Notes under the pieces: model-generated
Databases searched by the model: none
What the model was told of the DNA's origin: nothing
Seen by the model: only the letters and a program-made list of their open reading frames with translations
Position numbers and translations under genes: made by a program
Part shown: positions 45,951-56,271 of the stretch, one piece after another
Position numbering within the stretch: the first letter of the stretch is position 1
How the letters are laid out: the number at the start of each line of letters is the position of its first letter
NCBI GenBank assembly: GCA_022813625.1
Contig: JAKLMB010000014.1
Span: 514,845 to 578,844 of the forward strand
Direction of reading: 5' to 3'
DNA: 64,000 nucleotides
Source: Aaosphaeria pasadenensis
Taxonomy: Eukaryota; Ascomycota; Dothideomycetes; Pleosporales

Positions 45951-47723
45951 TTTCACGGTGAGCGATGAATGGATGTTGGTAACGAGTGTAATGGAAAAGA
46001 GTGGACGAGACAATGGAATTGAATCAAACGAATGACAGGCCGGGCTGCTGAATGTAAGAAAAGAATATGAGTTAGAGGATACAACAAGAGACCTAGTATG
46101 CGAGTCCTCTTCATCTTATACATCATCGCCATGTGTATGAACGCAACCCGCAGTCAGACAGACTCAAATTTCTTCGAAACAACGACACTTCTTGACTTCC
46201 GCATATACGGGACGGAGCGCAGCATCCCCAATCGCTTCATCAACCCCAGTACTTTAAAGTTTCGCAGCTACCGCCACGTCGGAAGTTTTGAGCGCCTCGG
46301 TAACAAATTCGAGATCTTGACAGGACCCACCGGAGGCTCTTGGAGGCGTTAGTCGGAGCAATGCAAGTCCGTCCCGCTGTCAAAATACGTCCCCACCCCC
46401 TCAGAAATCAACCTCCTGATTGTGAGCTGTTTAATTGAAAGGCTAGTCTCGTATGATTTTGTATGGACATATGTCATTGCTATTTGAGTAGCAGTGCGCG
46501 TCGAGAGAAGATAGGGCAGTATACTGCGTAGAAATAAAGATAAACTGACTTGAAGATCCAAGAACTTACTACGGTTGTATTTCCGTAGCTAAGTGCATAG
46601 GTCGCAATTCGCACCAAGCGACACCCATTTTCGCATTAAGATTTCAAGTGAAATCGATCCAATTTCATCTACCTGTATCAACAAAGTGCATAGTTTAGGT
46701 ACTGAGGGGTGGGGACATATTTTAACAGTGGCACGCACTTGTATTCTCCCGACTATATTAGACGAAACAAACTGCGCTTGGAGCAATAGGAGATGAGTCG
46801 TGTTTCGAATACCGGTGGATTAGCGCGGTTCAACAGCTGCCATGTTGTAGCTTGAAACAATGTCAGTTCCCTGCAGATCTACTTCGGGGGATTTTAAAAT
46901 GAAGTGAGGATCGACCATGAGTAGTTTTTGGTGATGAGTGATGGCGCTGCATAAGAGCCTGATTGGCTGTAGACGATGCTGTTCACACGCTCTGATTGGC
47001 TGAACACACCAGTACAAGGAACGGGGACGTAGCAGTGCTATTGATCGCGAGTTCGAACGTTCAAATATGTCAATTTGCAATAGCGATTGAATTTCCTAGC
47101 TCGCCGGAATGCCTCTGTTGCTACTAGTCTGGGTCCAATGGGTTACCCCAAAAGAGGATAAAGGAAGCTCATTCCATACTTCTAATACATTAACCTCATT
47201 ATGCCTTTGCAATGTCAAAGACTAGCAGAACATTAATCTAATCCTAACATCCCGCAAGTCTCTACCGATACACTTGTTGTGTTACAAAAGTCCCGTTTTA
47301 TACTACCGACAACCCGGTATCTGCGTCGTAGATCCCGTTATACCTTGCCGATGTCTTTATATATTACCATGACATCCATCCCCCTTATTAGCCTGCTGAG
47401 TTTCCGCACATAACAATCTTCTATTTGCCAGATCAACGGACCTCCACAAGCAATTGTCAAACACGACAGGTCCATTGCTAACTGTGACGAATTGCATGCA
47501 ACTCTACAAGTTATCTGATATTATATGTTTAGCATCATGAATTCTAAACCGGAGATTGTTCGGAGACAGATGAGTTCAAGCCGTTGGCCCGGAGCTGTGT
47601 ATGTCAATAGCAACATATAAAGCTATTCTTCTACCATTGGAGTAATCGACATCGAAAACAACAAACACATATTTCCAACTAGGATCAACGGTCTAAACTT
47701 GAATCTACCTCTTCGATTCCATC
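45951..47723. other. Divergent intergenic region between AA9 and SGNH-like genes
   Basis: 1.77 kb. It contains a paired CTGATTGGCTG (CCAAT-box) near 46959 and 46990. An 84-codon plus-strand frame (46098-46352) starts with a hydrophobic stretch but lacks support. It probably holds promoters for both secreted enzymes. Confidence 0.45.
47616..47622 (+). promoter_or_regulatory. TATA-box candidate
   Basis: TATAAAG about 105 bases upstream of the start at 47724, the same spacing as at two other secreted-protein genes in this window. Confidence 0.45.
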
Positions 47724-48320
47724 ATGCGTTTCAGCTCCATCCTCCCCTTCGCCGCAGCAGGTGTGGCAACCGTATCCGCCCAAACCGCCGACCCAGCCCA
47801 CTCAATGGGCTTCATCGGCTGCTCCATGGCCGAAAACGTCGCGCAAGGCTACGTCGCCGTGAAAGGCCAACGCATGTGGGGACCATACGGCACATCCGGG
47901 ATGGTCGTACAGTCCTGGACAAACACCAACTCGCAGTCCTGGAAGCTCTTCGACCAGCAAGCCACCAAGTACGGGAAGCCCACCGCAGTCTGGGTGCAGA
48001 TCTGCATCTTCACCAACGGGGCTACGTACAACGAGGTCAAGCAGCTCATTGCGAATACTCGCCAGCATGCGGCGCCTAATGCTACGGTTTATATTACTGG
48101 GCAGCCGCTGTATGAGGCGGGACAGACGTGCCAGTTGGCGGGACCGAAGGGGCCGGAGTCGACGGATGCTCTGGCGCAACAGGCGGCGAAGGATACGACG
48201 CAGAATGTTATCTACCCGGGATCGTTCTTGTTGAAGCCGGGGGAGGTGCAGGATGGATGCCATGCTAACACTGTTGGACAGCAGTCACTGGGGAAGCAGG
48301 CTGTAGCATTCTGGGGTTGA
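47724..48320 (+). CDS. Secreted SGNH-like protein
   Basis: Single exon, 198 residues, with signal peptide MRFSSILPFAAAGVATVSA. The block-I-like motif is FIGCSMAENVAQGY (a serine in a GCS context), a block III-like strand is VYITGQPLY, and a block V-like DGCHANTVGQQSLGKQ offers the Asp-x-x-His pair. These features suggest a small SGNH/GDSL-type hydrolase. The canonical block III Gly-x-Asn-Asp is not seen, and the oxyanion Asn is uncertain. Homologous uncharacterised secreted proteins are common in ascomycetes and basidiomycetes; the substrate is unknown, possibly an acylated polysaccharide. No transmembrane anchor. The divergent neighbour is the AA9 enzyme, fitting a shared polysaccharide context. 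Confidence 0.8.
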   Translation: MRFSSILPFAAAGVATVSAQTADPAHSMGFIGCSMAENVAQGYVAVKGQRMWGPYGTSGMVVQSWTNTNSQSWKLFDQQATKYGKPTAVWVQICIFTNGATYNEVKQLIANTRQHAAPNATVYITGQPLYEAGQTCQLAGPKGPESTDALAQQAAKDTTQNVIYPGSFLLKPGEVQDGCHANTVGQQSLGKQAVAFWG

Positions 48321-49776
48321 TAAAGTGGGAGTGATGATTCAATGTGTATTTGCTGCTAGGAAGCCTTAAGGCCAACAGAATGAGCTTTCTGTAGTTAGGT
48401 TTAAAAATATATCAGTTCCTCAAACTATTGCAATCCAGAATTAGAGCCAGGGTGAGGGTTTCTTTTGTTCTAGCTCAGTGATGTATCTCATCTTCTTCTG
48501 ACATATTCACAAAGATAGTCGACTCCCCTTTCTGGATGTTGTTTTCCCCGGCTCTGTTGTTACAATTGCCTTGTATGAATAATAGAGAGGATGCTCAGGG
48601 CTTGGATCTCCGACAGTCCGGTCCGCACAACGTGTTTTCGCCTTGCATAGTCGTTAGCGAATGGCTATGTCGGAGGTGAGAAACGAGATATACGCCCTCT
48701 GCTCGCCTTGCTCTCCGCAGTCATAGTATACCACGGACACAACATCCGCACGGTAAGAGAAATACTATAGCGAGTTGAGGTCGGCTACATTGATCCAAGT
48801 TACTTTTAGCACTGTTGACTACAATATCTTCCGAGAGTCCGATTTACAATGACTGTAGTGGACCTCCGCGTTCGCCCAGCTCCTATGTCTGTACAGCAAT
48901 CTAGAAGCAATCCGCACTGGAGTTCTATGGGATCCGAAGCGATTTTTAGCATGGATATTTTAACTATATATGTACCATTGTTGGATTGGGACTTGAGAGG
49001 CTGGAGTACGCCTGTCCGGTCCGATTCATTCTATTCACTGCTTCAAAATTTGCCCAAGCTGGATTAGTTCCATCGCACGAAAAGGAATCGATGCGATCTT
49101 ACCATTATTGTTCCAGTGAATTAAAATTTTGGCACCCTTTTCGAATACATGCATCATTGTAAAATAACAGACTCTATACAGTGATCCGCCACCGGAATCG
49201 TATACGCCTCCACGATAATGCACCTCATCCCCCAAGTTTCAACAAGAAGCCTATATGCAAGCCGCCCTTATTCCCACCTCCCAAGCCCACCCAAATCCCC
49301 GGTCGCTCATCCCCCGCACTTCGCATTTAATCTAAATTTAATCTCGGTTCACGCCCTCCGCATCCGACATTGCTCGTCGCCTCCTCACGTGCCAACGCCC
49401 GATTGCGCGACCCGGTATACACAGCTACATTGAGCACGTTTTCATCACCAATCGACACTGCGTATGTTGGAAAAGAAATGGGTTGTTGTAAGATTAATGC
49501 GCGCTTCGTAATTTGGGTAGATGAGGTGAGCGGGTTTATATGCCACGCTAGCCTTGCGGAATGCATTGTCCGTACGGGGCGTAGGGCGAAGGTGGCAGGC
49601 ATGGGAGCGTGAACGAGATGCGAATTGTTGATGATGTGTACAGAACGGGGTTTTGTCGTTGGGTAGGTGGATGTGCGTTGTATACTGCCAAACGTCCTGG
49701 ATCTATTTAACTGACCCTGCTGCAGTCGAACCGAGACAATTGAAGTCATAGATCTACAACTTCATACATCTTCAAC
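48321..49776. other. Intergenic, no supported gene
   Basis: 1.46 kb between two plus-strand secreted-protein genes. Only short frames; the final 100 bases hold the DJ-1-like promoter. Confidence 0.5.
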
Positions 49777-50652
49777 ATGAGATTCTCAAACTACATCTCA
49801 TTAACAACGCTTTCGATATTCTCCGTAGCATCATGTATTGAAAACGACACCAAACCATTCTTCGACGCCAACGGCACAAAACCAATCCACTATGGAATTC
49901 TCCTCTTCCCAGGATTCCAAGCTCTCGACGTCTTCGGACCGCTCGACGTGCTCAACGGCCTCAGCCTCCTCTACCCCTTCCCCATGCGCCTCACTGTCCT
50001 CGCAAACGTGCTGTCGCCCGTGAGCACGCACGTCAAGACGCAGATGAACCACACGATGGGCAACGCGCTGACCGACTTCGACCAACAGCTAGTCGTCGAG
50101 CGCACTTTCGCCGAGCAACTCGCGCTCCAAGCCCTCCCGGACATCCAGGCCCCAGTCACGGACCCTAACGTCAACGTGACGACACCCAGCGAGAAAATCG
50201 ACGTCCTGATCGTCCCCGGCGGCGCAGGCACCCGACAAGACATGACGGCTGAGATCGCCTTCGTCCGCGAAATGTACCCCTCCCTCAAATCCATCATGTC
50301 CATCTGCACGGGCGCCACGATCCTCTCCCGCGCCGGCATCCTGGACAACAAACGCGCGACGACGAACAAGCGTGCCTGGAAATGGGCGACGGGGACCGGG
50401 CCAGCGGTCAACTGGGTCGGCGAGGCGCGCTGGGTCGTCGATGGGAACATCGTGACGTCCTCGGGAGTATCTGCGGGCATGGATGCTACGTATGCTTTCG
50501 TGGGCTTGAACTATGGGAAGGAGGTTGAGGAGAATTTGGCGAACAGTGCGGAGTATGTGAGGTGGGTTGATGCGGCTTATGATCCGTTTGCGCATGTTTG
50601 GAATGTCACCGAGCCGTTTAATGGGACGGCGCCGGTGGTAGGGAAGTGTTGA
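49777..50652 (+). CDS. Secreted DJ-1/PfpI-family protein
   Basis: Single exon, 291 residues. It begins with a hydrophobic signal-like segment (MRFSNYISLTTLSIFSVAS) and has several Asn-x-Thr sequons, including NGT, NHT, NVT twice and a second NGT, so it is probably secreted and glycosylated. The DJ-1/PfpI (class I amidotransferase-like) fold is shown by IHYGILLFPGFQALDVFGPLDVL, IDVLIVPGG and the nucleophile elbow SIMSICTGATILSRAGIL with Cys177. The acidic residue that polarises the cysteine in relatives (Glu in GPxE) is Asp here (GPLDVL), a common variant. Later WVDGNIVTSSGVSAGMDATY matches the family's C-terminal half. Cytosolic relatives are glyoxalases, isonitrile hydratases or proteases; extracellular fungal members have no assigned substrate. 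Confidence 0.9.
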   Translation: MRFSNYISLTTLSIFSVASCIENDTKPFFDANGTKPIHYGILLFPGFQALDVFGPLDVLNGLSLLYPFPMRLTVLANVLSPVSTHVKTQMNHTMGNALTDFDQQLVVERTFAEQLALQALPDIQAPVTDPNVNVTTPSEKIDVLIVPGGAGTRQDMTAEIAFVREMYPSLKSIMSICTGATILSRAGILDNKRATTNKRAWKWATGTGPAVNWVGEARWVVDGNIVTSSGVSAGMDATYAFVGLNYGKEVEENLANSAEYVRWVDAAYDPFAHVWNVTEPFNGTAPVVGKC

Positions 50653-51233
50653 GGGAGGTGGTGATGATACAGCATGTCTTCGTTTTGGTTTTGATTTTTA
50701 GAAGCTTTATTGGTGGCGGTTATTGTTGGGTGTTTGGGTTTTCGAAGACTATAATTATGAGTTAGTTAGCTAGCTAGCTTTGCTCAAGATCGGAATGGCG
50801 AATTACAAAAAAACATTGAATTGTAATGTAATACCTTGACTCTCTTGTTTTTCCAGTGAATTGTAAACTGCCACTATCATGCAACCTCCCAATAGAGACA
50901 TTTTCGAGATCCAACTCTCTTTTCCTGCAATTACGGTTGAATGCCATGGACTTTCGGCGTCTGGAGAGTTAGAAACACTTGAAGGGACAGAATCGTGCAG
51001 TCAGAAGGAACTTCGTCTGTATCATTGGGTAGTGTAATAAAGAGTTACATAAAATGCAACCCAGTCTTTTCTTGTCTATTGTAGATATATGCGCACAAAT
51101 AAGATTCTTGCAGCCGCCACCGAGGGAATAATGCTGAAAAACTGATACATGGAATGAGCCTCTCCATTTGAAATGTATGTAGATGATCATGATCAATAAG
51201 TAGATGAGCGCACGAAGGATGCAGAACGGAACG
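50653..51233. other. Convergent 3' flanks, no gene recognised
   Basis: 581 bases. A GTTAGTTAGCTAGCTAGC short repeat lies near 50761. Nothing else is seen. Confidence 0.5.
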
Positions 51234-52077
51234 CTAAACGAGGACGAGCAGTGCGACGGGCAGGATCAGCGCGATGGAAAGGAAACCCGCGACCGCGCTC
51301 CTCACACCGGCGCCTGGCTCGCCCGTTCCCTGAGTACCCGTCGCGGCTGGGGCTTGGGTGAAGATGTCATTGTCGGTCGGTGATGCCACAGGCCTTGTCG
51401 TCGTTGCACCCGCGGTTGCTGGAGTCGACGAAGAGTTGTTGCTGGCGCCAGTTGTCGCAATGGGGGCTGAGGAGTTTGATTTGGAACGGGTGACCTTAAC
51501 GACTGTGGTCATGACGACTGTAGACTCGAATTCTGTGGGCTCGGGTGTAGGCGTGGAGGACTTTACGATGGTGACGTTCTTGCCGTCGGTCGCAAACCAG
51601 AAACTAGGACTGTCGAATGCAAAGCCGTTGGTGTTGGCTTTGCCGTCGAGAGACTCGTAGACGCGGAGGAGATAGGGTTCGTGAGGGTCGTCTTCTTGAG
51701 TGATGCGTGCGACTTTCCATTTGTAGGATTGACCTTTTGCGTCGGCTAAAGGAGAGTTAGCGACAAGGTGTTTGCGGGATTGGTGAATGCAGATTGAGAT
51801 ACGTACTTGTCAGTTTAAGGCTACCACCCAGTCGCTGATGGATGTAGACGACATGCGACGTGAAGTTGGTGTTCCATTTCAAGGTGGCGGTCTCGCCGAC
51901 TTGCACCGTCGTCGGGTATTCGCGCGGAAACACGAAGCCTCCACCCCACGGCAGATCGTATGGTTCCTCGTTGATATCCTCGAACCCTCTCGCGGCGAGG
52001 ATCGCGTGGTCATATGGTTCCCGTGGATGGAGTAGATTGGCGCCAAAGAGTGCGAGACGCGCGAATATGCTCTTCAT
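51234..52077 (-). CDS. GPI-anchored Kre9/Knh1-like cell-wall protein
   Basis: Exons 51807-52077 and 51234-51745 give 260 residues. The N-terminus (MKSIFARLALFGANLLHPR) is a weak signal peptide. A Kre9/Knh1-type Ig-like domain follows: FPREYPTTVQVGETATLKWNTNFTSHVVYIHQRLGG, then SYKWKVARI and PYLLRVYES, and a final strand FAFDSPSFWFAT. A Ser/Thr-rich stretch of about 90 residues (SNSSAPIATTGASNNSSSTPATAG) leads to GVRSAVAGFLSIALILPVALLVLV, a GPI-anchor-type hydrophobic tail without trailing charges. This architecture matches fungal Ser/Thr-rich GPI-anchored wall proteins; Kre9/Knh1 homologues affect beta-1,6-glucan synthesis. It is likely at the plasma membrane or wall. A precise role is inferred only from the domain. 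Confidence 0.85.
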
Positions 52078-53124
52078 CTTGTGCAAATGTGTCGAGAGGT
52101 TATCGCGACTATGAGAATTTTCTAGCCCTCTCGAGGGTTATAAGAAATTCTCTAGCAACTAGGACAGGCCGGCTTCTCTCGTGCGGAACATTTTTCCTTG
52201 TGATTATTTGTCTTCCCAGCCGCTGAGGCTCCCTTGTACCTGCATAAGCGGTGATTGGAATGGGCGCCAAACGAGGACAACGATTGGCGCGAATCGGTGG
52301 AGTCCATGAATGTACAAGTGCAACACTTTTGGCCCCTCGGCGGCCTGATCGCACGAGCTTGGGAGATGATGGATCGGCGGTGACTATCCCTTTATGCGAA
52401 TTGCCATGGCACTGGTCATGGGTTTGAAGGTCTGGCGATTTTGGTGCATTCTCACAAGGCGGGATCGCCTGGTCATTCAGGTTGCCAATGTAGTTGTTTC
52501 AGATTCGATGTGCATCATCTCACATCTATTGGTTTATGGTCTTTGCAGTTGAGGTATTCCATATAAATCTATCCTTCTCTTCATCTTTCGATGTAGTCGC
52601 ATCGTACTCTCTCCACCAGAACTGGTGCGCCGTGCCTCGGGAGGGCCGTTGCGGCTGAGTAGTGTAATTGTAGTCGAGTGGGTACGCGGGGGCGCACAAG
52701 GTGCCCGTGTTACTTGCCATCAGCGCACTAGTCTCATAGCCGGCCAATTGCAATCATCGAAAAATTGCATCACAGTATCAGGTAAATGGAGGATTGTGAG
52801 ATTCTGTTTAACGTGAGTAAGTGGACGTCAGCATTGAACGGGGCGATCGAACTCACACTTCCCTTATGTGCCATGCGCTCCAGATTCTGTTGTATCATGA
52901 GCTAGCCTGGGGTTGGCATTGGTTCAATCCCCAGGGTAAGTTAAGACGAAAGCTGAAATTAATGTCTGACGGTCTTTGGTATTGGCGAATTCCTCACCCA
53001 GCAACAGATACACTTGGTTCGCTGATAGCACAGTTTCTCGATCCATGCTGCCTGTTAATTAGCACTGCTTGCCGTCTCAGTTGCTCGGCGAAATTATCTC
53101 TCCGCTTGTTGACAGCGGACCCTG
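52078..53124. other. Intergenic with coding-like remnants
   Basis: 1.05 kb. Minus-strand frames at 52526-52753 and about 52994-53110 read as plausible protein (for example NKRRDNFAEQLRRQAVLINRQ), but they are interrupted and in different frames. They may be extra exons or decayed parts of the adjacent tentative gene. Confidence 0.35.
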
Positions 53125-53598
53125 TTAAATTCGAACGCAAGCCGTCAGTTCCTTCAACGTCGGTTTAATGCAGTTGCACATTCTTGGTTTTTCTTGCGTT
53201 GGTACTCTCCCATGTATCGATTTGCCCTTGAAAGTATAGTCCTTTCCCCAAGCCTCCACAATCTTTTCTAATAGAAAATCCTGATTTCCCGGTGTTAGAT
53301 TAATCTTATCGACTTTCGATGGATGTTTCGTTGGGTCTGCTGGTAGTTTCCATCATTTCGCCTCGTTGTTCCCTATTCCTACTCTTTTGATGCGAATGGT
53401 GTTTGCGGTCTGATCCTCGAAACCGCGCATATCTGCAATGCCTGTACAGATTACCCACAGAGGACTCGTTGCGTCATGGAAACGTAGCTCGATACTCTGG
53501 TTCTCCCAATACGTGTCGTGAATCTCATAGAGCGAGAAGGGGTCGGATGGTTGCTCTGTGGACTGGATGCGCGCGCCTGCGCCGCTGGCGGTTTTCAT
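53125..53598 (-). CDS. Hypothetical protein, two-exon model (tentative)
   Basis: Exon 1 is 53383-53598 (MKTASGAGARIQSTEQ...) and exon 2 is 53125-53280; together 123 residues. The frame is otherwise broken by an in-frame TGA at 53353, but a phase-0 intron (53281-53382, GTAGGA...CTAAC...CAG) would remove it and has a branch-site-like CTAAC 15 bases before the acceptor. The polypeptide alternates hydrophobic and polar residues (LYEIHDTYWENQSIELRFHDATSPLWVICTGI) and continues KIVEAWGKDYTFKGKSIHGRVPTQEKP. I do not recognise a family. The alternative is a pseudogene with a premature stop, because the DNA on both sides of the TGA reads as protein in the same frame. Confidence 0.35.
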
Positions 53599-54257
53599 CA
53601 CGAACGCGGACGATGTTCGACGGAGGGCAAGTGCGTCGTGAGTAGTATGTGAACAGACAGGTTTGTGTCTACAGAAAGCGTATAGCGAAAGGAGAAGTGA
53701 GATTTAGACAGAGGCTGGGCTTTTAAGGAGGTGTAATGGGTAGTTATATTGGGTGCGGCGTAGGCGCATGCGGCACAGTCGAATACGACAGGGAAGCCGC
53801 AGCAGCGAAATCCTGCGAGCAGGTGATCACTCGTGAGGGAACAGTAGAACAATTGAGTATGGATATGAAGGAGACCTTATGAGATGACGGGCTGGTATAG
53901 ATTCTAAAGTGAGGGCATTTGTGAAAATGGTTTGATAGGCACGGATCAAATTTGCGTGTCACGGGATCGAGTATTCACCTCACTGTGCGGGCGCCGTCCT
54001 CAGAACACTGCCTCCAATCGACGTCAGGATGAACAGCTCTTTCACGTCCTCCGGGCATTTCTTTCAGTAAAAGCTTCAAATTGGTCGAACGCACTTTAAA
54101 TTGAATTTCTAGCGCTGCGGCACACAAACCTCTCAGCGGAAAATTAATCCAAAAGCAGCAATCACTCAATCTCCCACTGTTTGACTTCACTACACCTACA
54201 ACCACAAGATCCATATCCTCCACTATCTTTTCCATCAAGAATACTACAAACCCCACC
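53599..54257. other. Divergent promoter region, no gene recognised
   Basis: 659 bases between the tentative minus-strand gene and the plus-strand hypothetical gene. Short frames only. Confidence 0.45.
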
Positions 54258-54803
54258 ATGGCCTACTCTCAAGATGATGACATTGCCGGTATGGGCGCCC
54301 TCCACGACCTGGGCAACACCCGCTTCGACCACGACACTGCCGCCATCGGCGACCGCGACTCGGCCTTCTTCGCCAATCGCCCAATCCACGTCGCCAAAGG
54401 CGTAGCGCCCAAAGGTCTCGAAGCCGTCGTCTTCAGCTGGCACGCGCTGCAATACACCACGGAAGACAAGGACGAGAAGGAGGAGCTCAAGGGCGATCTC
54501 CACGGCGGCCAATTGCACCGGGCAAACAGGGCAGCTAGAGAGAGGGAGAATGGCCACCAGCATATGATGATGATGCATGGAGGAGGAGGTGAAGGACGCA
54601 GAGGTGGGAAGAAGAAGGGAAGGGGAGGGCCGATGATGGGTATGCCGGTGCGTGAGGGAGCGTTCAAGCAGGGTATGGAGGGGTACACGGCTGCGATGAA
54701 GCCGCCAGGAAAAGATGTACTTCCTTGTGCGAAGGGGTTCCCGGAAGAGTTGAGTAAGGATCTTTTCTGGGATGGACCAATCGTGGAGTTGAAGGACCGC
54801 TGA
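54258..54803 (+). CDS. Hypothetical protein with His/Met/Gly-rich segment
   Basis: Single exon, 181 residues, starting in a strong CACCATGGCC context. It has no signal peptide or membrane segment. The N-terminal half is acidic (SQDDDIAGMGALHDLGNTRFDHDTAAIGDRDSAFF) with a possible strand AVVFSWHALQY. A low-complexity centre (HQHMMMMHGGGGEGRRGGKKKGRGG) is rich in His, Met and Gly and could bind metal or nucleic acid. The C-terminal third (PVREGAFKQGMEGYTAAMKPPGKDVLPCAKGFPEELSKDLFWDGP) looks folded. Codon use is like its neighbours. I do not recognise a family and give no function. Confidence 0.6.
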   Translation: MAYSQDDDIAGMGALHDLGNTRFDHDTAAIGDRDSAFFANRPIHVAKGVAPKGLEAVVFSWHALQYTTEDKDEKEELKGDLHGGQLHRANRAARERENGHQHMMMMHGGGGEGRRGGKKKGRGGPMMGMPVREGAFKQGMEGYTAAMKPPGKDVLPCAKGFPEELSKDLFWDGPIVELKDR

Positions 54804-55420
54804 CCAAGTGGTCTTCTCTTCTCTTCTCTTCATCTACTTGTAGGCTGAGGGCTTGTAAGTAGAGGAGAAGAAATGCTTCACGGCAAGAATGGCACTCGAG
54901 ATGTCTTTTCATTGAAGCCCATACTATGAGGCTGAGAGAGGAGGAATAATCAATTCTGTACGAAATATGAGATAGACTGAACTCATTTACGAGAAAACAC
55001 TGCCCTCAACATGAGATATCCCTTACATACCCGTCCATCTCTGTACTTAATGAGCCTATGTTTGTCTAGTCCTGAGTCAATTATACCTGACCTTGCTCAC
55101 GAAGAAGGCGTTTCTACGACTTTAGCAAGTCTGCGCCTGCAGTGAATTCGATATCACATGGCGGCGCGTGCCGACGCGTACCTTCCACAACGAACAGCAG
55201 CCTGAGTCAAAGCGCGTCCCTCCCAACACTACAACCTATTCCCTTCACTTCCTCACTTCTTCACCTCTTCGGCTTCTTCTAACTTCCTCTTAAGCAGTTC
55301 ACTTTCACACGACTGACCTCCCTTTACTGGGAGAATACAAGTCTTCTCTCGTTACCACACTACTGGACTTATCCTCCACTCAGAGATCGCTGACTTTGAC
55401 TAAAGTCCCAGGCTGCAATC
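54804..55420. other. Intergenic, promoter of the MYND gene
   Basis: 617 bases. The last 200 are CT-rich (TTCACTTCCTCACTTCTTC). No gene is seen. Confidence 0.5.
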
Positions 55421-56271
55421 ATGGGTCGTTGGGGAGGTGGTAAGTCAATACGAGTCCTCTTCAACCCTAATGTTCTATAATATCTGATGGGCTCGCAGGT
55501 CTTTTCCAATCGGATTGGGAATTCGACATGCTCGGCGATATTGAGATGGTAGTTGGCATATTCGATTTCCAACAAGGAGTTCGATTCAATGCCGACCTTG
55601 AGAGCGATGTCAATGACACTGACACTGAGGGATACCGCTTTTCTCTCTATCGCCCAAACTGCTCTCACCCTGAGCTTGTCCGAGAATATGTTGATGATGT
55701 GATCGACGATGAAGCGCGGAATATGGAGGAGAGCATTCTGAGCGACAAGAGACCTAAGCTCTTCAGCGTATATGAATACTTGATGCTTGGAATCTGTGCA
55801 ATGACGCTTGGATGCCGCCTGCCGAACTCCTACCTGGCGTTGATGAAGGAGCTATACACCGAAGGCGAATATTTCCCCGAGGGAATGCAGCAGTTCCGAA
55901 AGGCTCTGTTCGGACCTAATGGATTCAAGAATGGTGAACCATACGACTTCGAGTCGAAGGACCTGCTCGCGACTGTCAATGGTATAGACGAGGACGAAGA
56001 AGAGGCCGCGATGGAGCTATCTGGACCGGTCGCACCATTGGGTGTATTGCAGAAGAGCATCGAGGATCCTTGGAGGTACCATGTGATCAACGAGATGCGA
56101 GAGATGCGCCTGAACCCAGACGATTGCGGAGGATGTGGCGCCAAAGGACCAAAGGCCTGGAAATCTGTGCTGTTTTGCAGGTGTCAAGAGCGAATGTACT
56201 GCAGCAAACGATGCAAGCAGGCGCATTGGAAAGTTCACAAGAAAGTGTGTGACAGGATCGGTCGCATCTGA
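55421..56271 (+). CDS. MYND zinc-finger protein
   Basis: A 19-base first exon (55421-55439, MGRWGG) is spliced to 55499-56271, giving 263 residues. The join restores MGRWGGGLFQSDWEFDM, a W-G-x(3)-F-x-S-D motif seen at the N-terminus of some uncharacterised bacterial and fungal proteins. The body (IFDFQQGVRFNADLESDVND, LFSVYEYLMLGICAMTLGCRLP, LYTEGEYFPEGMQQFRKAL) is probably helical. The C-terminus has a complete MYND finger, CGGCGAKGPKAWKSVLFC, CQERMYCSKRCKQAHWKVHKKVC, with the seven Cys and one His ligands. MYND fingers mediate protein contacts in transcriptional regulators and SMYD-type enzymes, but no SET domain is present. It is probably nuclear or cytosolic. Specific partners are unknown. 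Confidence 0.88.

Noticed and set aside
46098..46352. 84-codon frame with hydrophobic start upstream of the AA9 gene
   Set aside because: It overlaps the likely AA9 promoter, has no paired cysteines, and its body shows no family pattern.
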